A stretch of DNA of 33,677 nt from positions 1-33,677 of the forward strand of contig NZ_BNBT01000096.1 in assembly GCF_014656095.1 (NCBI RefSeq). Direction: 5' to 3'. This document shows positions 1 to 5,766 of this stretch, in pieces. The number at the start of each line of letters is the position of its first letter. Within the stretch, counting starts at the first letter, position 1. Made by a program: the position numbers and the translations under genes. The stretch is from Streptomyces longispororuber. Lineage in GTDB: Bacteria > Actinomycetota > Actinomycetes > Streptomycetales > Streptomycetaceae. Under the pieces are notes generated by a model, which saw nothing but the letters and a program-made list of their open reading frames with translations, ran no database searches and was not told the DNA's origin.

Positions 1-25
1 CCACCCGCCCACCCATGTGAGGATG

Positions 26-126
26 TTCAGCCCGTCCGGCGTTTGAGGACGAGGCGCGGAGCGCCGAAAAGGCGGGGTCCAGGGGCGGCAGCCCCTGGTT
101 TCGGAGAAGGGGCGGGTCTGGGGCGC
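26..126 (+). repeat. Dispersed intergenic repeat, copy A
   Basis: This 101-bp block lies downstream of the Asp23/AmaP cluster. It starts with a core reading TTCAGCCCGTCCGGCG followed by TTTGAGGACGAGG, then GCGCGGAGCGCCGA, and ends with a block ending GGGTCTGGGGCG. The same two ends, in the same order, recur on the opposite strand at 17715-17847 with about 32 extra bases in the middle. An inner hairpin (CCAGGGGC at 79-86, GCCCCTGG at 91-98) could help end transcription of the minus-strand operon that stops at 138. From memory, this core is widespread in Streptomyces intergenic DNA. No gene is seen in 1-137. Confidence 0.75.
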
Positions 127-137
127 CCCGCGCAGGG

Positions 138-716
138 CTAGCTCACGCGTTCCGGGCGGTGCTTGGTGGCGCGGAGGCGGACCTTCGCCGGGAGGCGGGT
201 GAGGCCCGCGGAGTCGCGGGCGTGGGCGAGGGCCTCGGTGCTGAGGCCGCGCAGCACGTCCTCGGGCACGGCGTCGCCCGCCAGGGCGAGCCGGACGCGC
301 GCCTCGGGCGCGGCGCGCCGCCCGGCCAGCCGCACCCGCGCCCGCCGCACCCCGTCGAGCGCAGCGGCCTCGCTCTCCAGGGCGCCCTCCATCGCCCGGC
401 CCCGCAGCAGCGCCCCCTCCCCGTCCCCGGTCTCCACCAGGACCTCCGCGGGGCGCCGCCGCCGGAGCTGCGCCGCGAACCACCACAGCGCGAGCAGGAC
501 GAGCAGCGCGAGGGCGCCGATGACCGTCGGCCACCACCAGCCCTCGCTCCGCCACCGCGTCCGTTCGGCGGCACCGAGCAGGACGTCGTGGCGCCCGTCG
601 TGCACCCACCAGGACGGCGGCCGCACCCCGAGCCCGACCGCGAGCACGGCACCGCCGAGCACGACGAGGACCAGGCCGGTCAGGCCGAGCAGTACGCGGT
701 TCAGTGGGCGCACCAT
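138..716 (-). CDS. amaP: Alkaline shock response membrane anchor protein AmaP
   Basis: This 192-residue protein has two membrane segments (about 7-30 and 61-83) separated by a short Trp-rich loop with PPSWWVHDG. A cytoplasmic C-terminal domain follows, with a 'LDGVRRARVRLAG' turn and strand, then a helix and a final strand. In Gram-positive bacteria AmaP holds Asp23 at the membrane, and the last gene of an asp23 cluster fits that role. The ATG at 716 comes 8 bases after the stop of the upstream gene, which suggests translational coupling. The frame stays open far upstream, but that part has no family resemblance, so the ATG at the first membrane segment is chosen. Identity is inferred from architecture and context. 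Confidence 0.85.
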   Translation of the reverse strand: MVRPLNRVLLGLTGLVLVVLGGAVLAVGLGVRPPSWWVHDGRHDVLLGAAERTRWRSEGWWWPTVIGALALLVLLALWWFAAQLRRRRPAEVLVETGDGEGALLRGRAMEGALESEAAALDGVRRARVRLAGRRAAPEARVRLALAGDAVPEDVLRGLSTEALAHARDSAGLTRLPAKVRLRATKHRPERVS

Positions 717-724
717 GGCTCCGC

Positions 725-1426
725 TCACCCCTTCTTCCCCGGCCGGGCCACACGCACCGTCAGCGCGGGCGGGGCGCCGAGGCCGAGCCCGCGGATACCG
801 TCGGCCAGGGTCCGGTCCAAGTCGCCCCGTACGTCGTCGAGTTCGCGGAAGTGGGACTCGGCCCGCACGTCGGCCCTGCGCCGCGTCACGCGGACCCGTA
901 CCGACCGCACGCCCGCCACGTCCATGGCCCGGTCGCGCAGCACCGCCGCGGCGGCGGCCCGGTCGAGCCCGGCCCGCACGTCGGCGTGGTCGCGCCGCAT
1001 CGGAAGCACGGACCGCAGGCCGGGCGTCAGCGCGAGCACCAGCAGCCACAGGCCGACGGCCACCGCGGCCGCGGCCCCGGCGAGCACCGCCGTGTCGTCC
1101 AGCGGGCGCTCGGCGAGCTCGCGGGCGAGGCGGCGGCGCCAGCGCATCGCCGGGCGGTCGGCCCGTACCGCCACGACGTCGTACAGGAGGAGCCCGCAGC
1201 CGCCGAGGACCACCAGTGCCACCAGCGCGGCGGGCACCCGCCGCGCCGACCAGAAGCGGCGGGCCCGGCCCTCCTCGGGGGCGAGGACGGGGTGCGCCTC
1301 GTAGGCCGCGGCGGACGACGACTGCGTCGCCGGGTAGAGGGCGCCCGGGTCCTGCTCGACGACGGGCAGGGGCCGGGTGCCGCCCGTCCCCGGGTCCCGC
1401 CCGGGTGTCTCGTGGGGCTCGCTCAT
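725..1426 (-). CDS. DUF6286-type membrane protein of the Asp23 cluster
   Basis: This is a 233-residue protein. Residues 1-60 are polar and Pro/Thr/Ser-rich, two membrane segments lie at about 63-85 and 112-134, and a soluble C-terminal domain spans about 150-228. That domain contains 'VAGVRSVRVRVTRRRADV' followed by a helix with 'LDDVRGDLDRTL' and a final strand 'ALTVRVA', the same order of elements as Asp23 proteins. Actinobacterial proteins of this layout beside asp23 genes are annotated DUF6286; the assignment here is from memory. The ATG at 1426 overlaps the stop of the preceding asp23-like gene in an ATGA arrangement, so the two are almost surely co-translated. A role as a second membrane docking partner for Asp23 is inference. 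Confidence 0.8.
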   Translation of the reverse strand: MSEPHETPGRDPGTGGTRPLPVVEQDPGALYPATQSSSAAAYEAHPVLAPEEGRARRFWSARRVPAALVALVVLGGCGLLLYDVVAVRADRPAMRWRRRLARELAERPLDDTAVLAGAAAAVAVGLWLLVLALTPGLRSVLPMRRDHADVRAGLDRAAAAAVLRDRAMDVAGVRSVRVRVTRRRADVRAESHFRELDDVRGDLDRTLADGIRGLGLGAPPALTVRVARPGKKG

Positions 1427-1779
1427 CGGGTCCTCCCCTGTGCCGCGGCCCGGGTCTGCGCCGAGTGCAGCCGCTCGACCTGGACCGCCACCTCGGGCAC
1501 GTCCATGCCCGCCAACGCCTGTACCCGCTCCGCGACATGGCGACGCACGGCCCCGCACTGGCCCCCGATGTCGCTGGGGTAGTCCAGTTCCAGGCTGACC
1601 CGGACGCGGGCGGCGTCCCGGTGCACGCTGACCGTGGCGTGCGGCGGCGCGGCCTCCTCGGGCAGCGACCACAGCGCCTCCCGGGCCGCGCGCGCGGCGA
1701 TCTTCGCGATGACGCGGTCGGCGATCCGGGTCGCGCCGCGCTCGGCGGGCGCGACCTGCCCCACGACCTCCGCCGCCAC
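1423..1779 (-). CDS. Asp23/Gls24 family envelope stress protein (short paralogue)
   Basis: This 118-residue protein begins with a helix 'IADRVIAKIAARAAREAL', then a strand pair (ATVSVHRD, RVRVSLELDYPSD), a helix with 'VRRHVAERVQAL', and a last strand 'VPEVAVQVERL'. This is the Asp23/Gls24 fold order. Proteins of this family coat the inner face of the membrane and respond to envelope stress. The GTG at 1779 follows the stop of the 61-residue gene by 3 bases, and its own stop overlaps the next start. It lacks the long acidic tail of the paralogue at 2309-2797. The start is the only in-frame candidate that does not run into the upstream gene. Confidence 0.85.
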   Translation of the reverse strand: MAAEVVGQVAPAERGATRIADRVIAKIAARAAREALWSLPEEAAPPHATVSVHRDAARVRVSLELDYPSDIGGQCGAVRRHVAERVQALAGMDVPEVAVQVERLHSAQTRAAAQGRTR

Positions 1780-1782
1780 CGG

Positions 1783-1968
1783 TCACCGCCGCCGGTCGCC
1801 GCGGGTGCGGAAGAAGTCGCCGGGTTCCAGGTCCCCCTCGAGGAACCGCCCGGCGACGAATCCGATGGCGCCCAGGGCGGCCACCAGGAGGAAGGCTCCG
1901 AACCCGCCGAAGTATCCGGCGAAGCCCAGGGCCATCCCGGCGATCATGCCGATGACGGCCATGTTCAT
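1783..1968 (-). CDS. Small membrane protein, DUF2273-like
   Basis: The 61-residue product is almost wholly hydrophobic over residues 1-45, rich in Gly and Ala, with 'GMALGFAGYFGGFGAFLLVA' as its core and a charged tail containing EGDLEPGDFFRTRGD. The size, the two short membrane helices and the place between two asp23 genes resemble the small DUF2273 proteins of Gram-positive asp23 clusters, but I cannot confirm the family. A ribosome site AAGGAG stands 7 bases before ATG 1968, which settles the start although the frame is open further upstream. The stop is 3 bases before the next GTG. It probably acts as part of the membrane platform for the Asp23 proteins (inference). Confidence 0.75.
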   Translation of the reverse strand: MNMAVIGMIAGMALGFAGYFGGFGAFLLVAALGAIGFVAGRFLEGDLEPGDFFRTRGDRRR

Positions 1969-2308
1969 CGTGCGCTCCTTCGCTGCTGCGCGTGTGCTGC
2001 CGGTGCCCGCTGCGTCCCCCGGCGGTGCGGCCGGGGTACGCCGGTGGCGGGCGGCGGGCACGGGGCTCCGCGCCCGCCGCCCGGGTCGTTCGTCCGCGAG
2101 GGGCCTGGCCCGCGGACCGCCGGGTCGGTGGTGCTCACCGCACGGGTCTCCTTGTTCCCTCGATGGGGCCGCTCACCACGTTCCCCCGATGGGGCCGCTC
2201 ACCACGGCCCCGTCCCGCCGCAGCCGCGGCCGGAACCGTGCGACTCGGCCCGCGCCGGGGGCCGTTCGGCCGCTGCCGCGACCGGGGCCGCCGGGGCCGT
2301 TCGTGCCG
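1969..2308. other. 340-base spacer inside the Asp23 cluster
   Basis: No supported gene is seen between the first asp23 gene (stop at 2309) and the small membrane gene (start at 1968). The spacer holds a 26-bp tandem repeat (listed separately) and otherwise GC-rich sequence. Its length suggests that the four downstream genes may have their own promoter or a processing site, but I see no clear -10 and -35 pair. Confidence 0.5.
2155..2206. repeat. 26-bp tandem duplication
   Basis: Two adjacent units at 2155-2180 and 2181-2206 differ at one base out of 26. Each contains CGATGGGGCCGCTCACCACG. The units lie in the spacer between the two transcription blocks of the Asp23 cluster. Confidence 0.85.
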
Positions 2309-2797
2309 CTACTGCAACCGGGGCTGTTCGTCGTCCTCGTCGTCGGGCAGCTTCACGTCGCTGACCGCGATGTTCACCTCGACCACTTCGAGGCCGGCCA
2401 TGCGCTCCACGGCCGTGACGACGTTCTCCCGCACGGCCCGGGCGACGTCGGAGATCGACACGCCGTACTCGACCACGATCTCCAGGTCCAGGGCCGTCTG
2501 CACCTCGCCCACCTCGGCCTTGACCCCGCGGGTGACGGACTTCGCGCCGCTGCCCGGCACCCGGTCGCGTACGGCCCCGAAGGTGCGGGCGAGGCCACCG
2601 CCCATCGCGTGGACGCCCACCACGTCGCGCGCGGCGAGTCCGGCGATCTTCTCGACGACGCCGTCCGCGATGGTGGTGCGCCCGCGCCCGCCGGGGTCCC
2701 CTCCCCCGCGCCGCGAGGTGCCGCCGCGGCCCGCGTTCTCCTCAGGCGACTCCTTCTCGAGCGTCTTGGACGTCTTGTGCTCTCCGGTGTCGGTCAT
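2309..2797 (-). CDS. Asp23/Gls24 family envelope stress protein
   Basis: This 162-residue protein has a disordered polar head (1-40, GG-rich) and a complete Asp23 domain over about 42-148: 'TTIADGVVEKIAGLAARDVV', then 'GVHAMGGG', the strands VQTALDLEIVVEYGVSI, the helix SDVARAVRENVVTAVERM and the strand VEVNIAVSDV. A short acidic tail (PDDEDDE) ends it. Asp23 proteins are abundant cytoplasmic proteins tied to the membrane by AmaP. The ATG at 2797 has AAGGA upstream; a longer open frame exists but would run into the divergent promoter region. It is the first gene of the minus-strand cluster, 92 bases from the divergent P10-family gene, so both probably share one control region. Confidence 0.9.
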   Translation of the reverse strand: MTDTGEHKTSKTLEKESPEENAGRGGTSRRGGGDPGGRGRTTIADGVVEKIAGLAARDVVGVHAMGGGLARTFGAVRDRVPGSGAKSVTRGVKAEVGEVQTALDLEIVVEYGVSISDVARAVRENVVTAVERMAGLEVVEVNIAVSDVKLPDDEDDEQPRLQ

Positions 2798-2889
2798 CAC
2801 CGTCGTCCTTTTCGACAGGGGATCTGCTCCTTCGTCCACACTAAGCGCGGCCGCGCGCTCGCGCGCCAGGGATGCGGCAGGCTGGAGCA

Positions 2890-3897
2890 ATGACGGGTGA
2901 CGGATGGACCTCGGCGGTACGGCGCCAGCTCGGTCTGGGCAGGGTGCTGCCCCTGGGCGGGGCGGGTGACGGCGCGTGGATGACGGAGGCGGCGGCCGCG
3001 GCGCTCCTGCGCCGGGCGTGCGGGCGGGTACGGGGAGCGCGCCTGACCACCGTGCGCCTGGACCTGGCCGACCCGGACGCCGCGTACGTCCCGTCCGGCC
3101 CCGGCGCCTCCCCCGACGCGTACGCCGCCGCGGGCCCGGCCCCGCCGAGCGCCCTGCCGCCGGGGGCGCTGCGGATCAGCGGGGACGTGGCGGCGGCCTC
3201 GGGCGAGCCGCTGCCCGCGGTGGCGGACCGGCTGCGCACAGCCCTGGCGACGGCCGCGGCCGACCGGCTGGGCCTGGTGGTCACCGAGGTGGATCTGCGG
3301 GTGACGGCCCTGCTCGACGGGGCGGAGGAGGAGTTGGACCCGCAGGGGGCTGTTGGGGCTTCCGGGGCCGTTGGGTCTGCTGAGGCTTCTGATACTGCGG
3401 GGGCTGGCTGGGCCGGTGAGGCTGCTGAGACTGCCGAGATGGTTGCGGCCATTGACTCGACGGAGGCTTTCGAGCCGGGTGAGTTGCCCGATGCAGGCGA
3501 GTTGCTCGGGTCCGGTGAGTTCCCCGAGGCCGATGAGTTCCTCGAAGCCGGAGCCGTAGACGTCGCCGAGGCGGCCATCGGCACGGGCCGACCAGCGGGC
3601 GCGGACACGGACGCGGACTCCCCCGAGGAACGCCTCGCCCGGGCCGCGCTCTCCGTGCCCGGCGTCACCCGGCTGACCGGGGCGCTGGGCGGGCTGGGGC
3701 GCGCGGTGCACGTGCAGGAGCACAAGCCGTCGCACTCCCTGCCGCGCCGGCATGTCCGGGTGGAGCTGGCGGTGGCCGGAGACCGTCGCACCCTGGACGT
3801 GGCCCGCGCGGTCCGCGCGGCGGTGGGGGACGCGCTGCCGGACCACCCGACCGTGGCGGTCCTGGTGACGGCGGTCGACGAACAGGAACAGGGCTAG
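2890..3897 (+). CDS. 'Nucleopolyhedrovirus P10' family protein; probable tandem Asp23-like domains
   Basis: This 335-residue protein has the length and make-up of Streptomyces proteins annotated 'nucleopolyhedrovirus P10 family', a name that says nothing about function. Three parts are visible. Residues 32-141 form a domain ending 'VVTEVDLRVTALLD'. Residues 142-245 are a low-complexity acidic linker rich in Gly, Ala and Glu. Residues 246-331 form a domain with 'ARAALSVPGVTRL', 'HVRVELAVAG', 'TLDVARAVRAAVGDAL' and 'TVAVLVTAVD'. The last domain matches the order and some words of the Asp23 protein encoded at 2309-2797 (GV turn, VARAVR helix, closing strand); the first matches more weakly. ATG 2890 is preceded closely by GGAG. 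The linker codons at 3350-3560 use T in third position far more than the rest. A partnership with the divergent Asp23 cluster is inferred. Confidence 0.8.
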   Translation: MTGDGWTSAVRRQLGLGRVLPLGGAGDGAWMTEAAAAALLRRACGRVRGARLTTVRLDLADPDAAYVPSGPGASPDAYAAAGPAPPSALPPGALRISGDVAAASGEPLPAVADRLRTALATAAADRLGLVVTEVDLRVTALLDGAEEELDPQGAVGASGAVGSAEASDTAGAGWAGEAAETAEMVAAIDSTEAFEPGELPDAGELLGSGEFPEADEFLEAGAVDVAEAAIGTGRPAGADTDADSPEERLARAALSVPGVTRLTGALGGLGRAVHVQEHKPSHSLPRRHVRVELAVAGDRRTLDVARAVRAAVGDALPDHPTVAVLVTAVDEQEQG

Positions 3898-3946
3898 AGC
3901 GGCGACCGCGCGCCGCGAGGCGGGCCGTACGCGGACGGGGCCGCGC

Positions 3947-4031
3947 GCGACGGGTCGCACAGGGGCGGGTACGCGACGGTTGCACAGGGGCGGGGCCGCA
4001 CGTGACGGGTCGCGCAGGGGCGGGGCCGGGG
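3947..4031. repeat. Three degenerate tandem units between convergent genes
   Basis: Units at 3947-3972, 3973-4001 and 4002-4031 share the pattern GCGACGGGTCGCACAGGGGC with small changes. They fill most of the spacer between the convergent P10-family and enoyl-CoA hydratase genes. Each unit can fold on itself (GCGAC with GTCGC), so they may act as a transcription end, but no T-run follows. Confidence 0.7.
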
Positions 4032-4091
4032 ATCCGCACCCGGCCGGGCCCGCGGCGGCCCCGCCCCCGCCCGTCACGCGTCGGCCGCGCG

Positions 4092-4904
4092 TCAGTCGCC
4101 GAGCCCGGCGAGGACACGCAGGCGGCGGGCCTGCGCGGCGCGTTCGGCGGTGCGCTGCTCCTCGTAGGAGCGGCCGACGGCGCCCTGGAGCAGGGCCTTG
4201 GTCTCGATGACGGCGTCGCGGGGCGCGGCGAGCAGCGCGGCGGCCAGGTCCTCGGCGGCGGCGTCGAGCTGGTCGCCGGGCACCACGAGGTTGGCGAGGC
4301 CGGTGCGCTCGGCCTCGGCGGCACCCACGAAGCGGCCCGTGGCGCAGATCTCCAGAGCGCGCGCGTAGCCCACGAGGGAGACGAGCGGGTGCGTGCCGGT
4401 GAGGTCGGGCACCAGTCCGAGGCTGGTCTCGCGCATCGCGAACTGGACGTCGTCCGCGACGATGCGCAGGTCACAGGCGAGCGCGAGCTGGAAGCCCGCG
4501 CCGATCGCGTGCCCCTGGACGGCGGCGACGGACACGAGGTCGCTGCGCCGCCACCAGGTGAACGCCTCCTGGTACTCGGCGATGGTCGCGTCCAGGACGT
4601 CGTCCGCGCCGCGCGCCAGGTCGAGGAAGGACGGCTCGCCGTCGAAGCCCTCGGGCGTGAACGCCTGCCGGTCCAGGCCCGCGGAGAAGGACTTGCCCTC
4701 GCCGCGCAGCACCACCACGCGGACGCTGCCGGGCAGCGCCCGGCCGGCCTCGGTCAACGCCCGCCACAGCGCGGGGGACTGGGCGTTGCGCTTGGCCGGG
4801 TTGGTCAGGGTCACGGTGGCCACGGTGTCCTCGACCGTGAGGCGTACGCCGTCCTTGTCGAGAACCGGTGGAGCCGCGCTCTGCGGGCTGTCGGGCGAAG
4901 CCAT
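4092..4904 (-). CDS. Enoyl-CoA hydratase/isomerase (crotonase) family protein
   Basis: A 270-residue crotonase-fold protein, the usual length of the family. The first oxyanion-hole strand is GEGKSFSAGLD (68-78) and the second is QGHAIGAGFQLALACDLRI (130-148). The two acid residues used by true hydratases line up with Glu159 in FAMRETSLGL and Glu185 in ARALEI, so hydratase activity on 2-enoyl-CoA is plausible. The usual PGAGGT turn is replaced by PDLTGT, which also fits other crotonase activities. The ATG at 4904 has CGGAGG 5 bases upstream. It stands alone between spacers, without other beta-oxidation genes, so its substrate cannot be read from context. Confidence 0.9.
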   Translation of the reverse strand: MASPDSPQSAAPPVLDKDGVRLTVEDTVATVTLTNPAKRNAQSPALWRALTEAGRALPGSVRVVVLRGEGKSFSAGLDRQAFTPEGFDGEPSFLDLARGADDVLDATIAEYQEAFTWWRRSDLVSVAAVQGHAIGAGFQLALACDLRIVADDVQFAMRETSLGLVPDLTGTHPLVSLVGYARALEICATGRFVGAAEAERTGLANLVVPGDQLDAAAEDLAAALLAAPRDAVIETKALLQGAVGRSYEEQRTAERAAQARRLRVLAGLGD

Positions 4905-4970
4905 CAGTGCCTCCGAGGGGTGCAGTCGTCGGTCGGGACGCCTGGGGCGCCCCTAAGTGACTGCACAGTA

Positions 4971-5004
4971 ACCACCCGGCCGCGGAGACGGCCGACCGGG
5001 TGGT
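4971..5004. terminator. Hairpin after the small helix-turn-helix gene
   Basis: Perfect 9-bp arms ACCACCCGG (4971-4979) and CCGGGTGGT (4996-5004) enclose a further GGCCG-rich segment. It lies 40 bases past the stop of the minus-strand gene that ends at 5044, before the promoter of the hydratase gene. There is no T-run, as is common for terminators in this GC range. Confidence 0.6.
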
Positions 5005-5043
5005 CACCCTTCGGGTCACACGAGCCGCGGACCGCGACGGGTG

Positions 5044-5265
5044 TCAGACGGAGGCGGCCTTCTTGCCTCGCGTCGCACCGCCACGTCCGCGCAACACCAC
5101 GCCTGACTCGGTGAGCATCCGGTGCACGAATCCGTACGAGCGGCCGGTCTCCTCGGCCAACGCCCGGATACTCGCACCGGCGTCGTACTTTTTCTTCAGG
5201 TCTGCCGCGAGCTTGTCGCGCGCGGCGCCGGTCACCCGGCTGCCCTTCTTCAGAGTCTCGGCCAC
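5044..5265 (-). CDS. Small helix-turn-helix protein
   Basis: This is a 73-residue basic protein that begins VAETLKKGSRVTGAAR and has a helix-turn-helix core LAADLKKKYDAGASIRALAEE followed by TGRSYGFVHRMLTESGVVLR. The C terminus is RGRGGATRGKKAAS. Near-identical short proteins are conserved across Streptomyces (from memory) and are annotated only as helix-turn-helix proteins. The Resolvase/Hin-like 'SIRALAEETGRSYGFVHRML' helix pair suggests DNA binding. The start is the GTG at 5265, with a strong GAGGAGG 5 bases upstream; a longer frame to 5385 is open but has no such site. Its neighbours give no target. Confidence 0.85.
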   Translation of the reverse strand: MAETLKKGSRVTGAARDKLAADLKKKYDAGASIRALAEETGRSYGFVHRMLTESGVVLRGRGGATRGKKAASV

Positions 5266-5488
5266 CCGTGCCTCCTCATGGGAAGTGCGCTCTGGACTTC
5301 TCATGATCACCCCTACCGGGCCTCCTGGCCACCCATTCGGCAAGGTCGGTGTGACTTGATTCGCAGTGTGGGAACGGGACACCACGAGCGGAGTGAACGA
5401 TTCCGCACGTGTGCCTCTCCGTCACCGAACGGGTTCGGCGAGGAACCGGCAGGTCAGGGACGTGCCGGGACAACGGTGGCGGACACGG

Positions 5489-5515
5489 CCGAGATGCGTG
5501 TATCCCGCATCTCGG
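5489..5515. other. Perfect inverted repeat (hairpin or operator)
   Basis: Arms CCGAGATGCG (5489-5498) and CGCATCTCGG (5506-5515) are fully complementary around a 7-base loop TGTATCC. It lies about 220 bases upstream of the small helix-turn-helix gene and 250 bases past the ABC-F stop. No T-run follows in either direction, so an operator is as likely as a terminator. Confidence 0.6.
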
Positions 5516-5572
5516 TACGAGGACGTCTCACACAGATGATGGATCACGGATCGGCCGAATGATCCATACGGA

Positions 5573-5684
5573 GTGGATCAGTGCTGTGGATCAGTGCGGC
5601 GATCAGTGCACCGACCAGTGACCCGGCCAGTAACTGGGCCAGTAACTCGGCCAGCCAACTCGGTCAGTGATCCGATCCATGACT
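5573..5684. repeat. Nine degenerate 12-13-bp direct repeats
   Basis: Units start at 5573, 5586, 5599, 5611, 5623, 5636, 5648, 5661 and 5673. The first read GTGGATCAGTGCT and GTGGATCAGTGCG; later ones drift to CGGCCAGTAACT. The common core is (G/C)ATCAGT or CCAGT. The array is intergenic and lies immediately beyond the ABC-F gene end. Confidence 0.7.
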
Positions 5685-5766
5685 CGGTCGAGCCGCCGGG
5701 TCGGCGGTCCGGTCCTGCGGGAACCCGGGGACCCGGGACCCGAGGCCCGGGACCGAGGGCCGGGGG

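Larger units (their letters stand above)
5266..5766. other. 501-base spacer with hairpin and short repeats
   Basis: No supported gene is seen. The spacer carries a perfect hairpin at 5489-5515, a 12-13-bp repeat array at 5573-5684 and several interleaved CCCGGG/GGACC palindromes at 5720-5760 just past the ABC-F stop, which may end its transcript. A plus-strand frame through the array encodes Pro-Val-Thr repeats but has no ribosome site. Confidence 0.5.

Noticed and set aside
163..2364. Long plus-strand open frame across the Asp23 cluster
   Set aside because: Its product is Arg/Pro/Ala/Ser-rich with no recognisable domain, and all five minus-strand genes under it have clear family features and coupled starts.
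5573..5684. CRISPR array
   Set aside because: Units are directly adjacent and degenerate with no spacers, and no cas gene is present.
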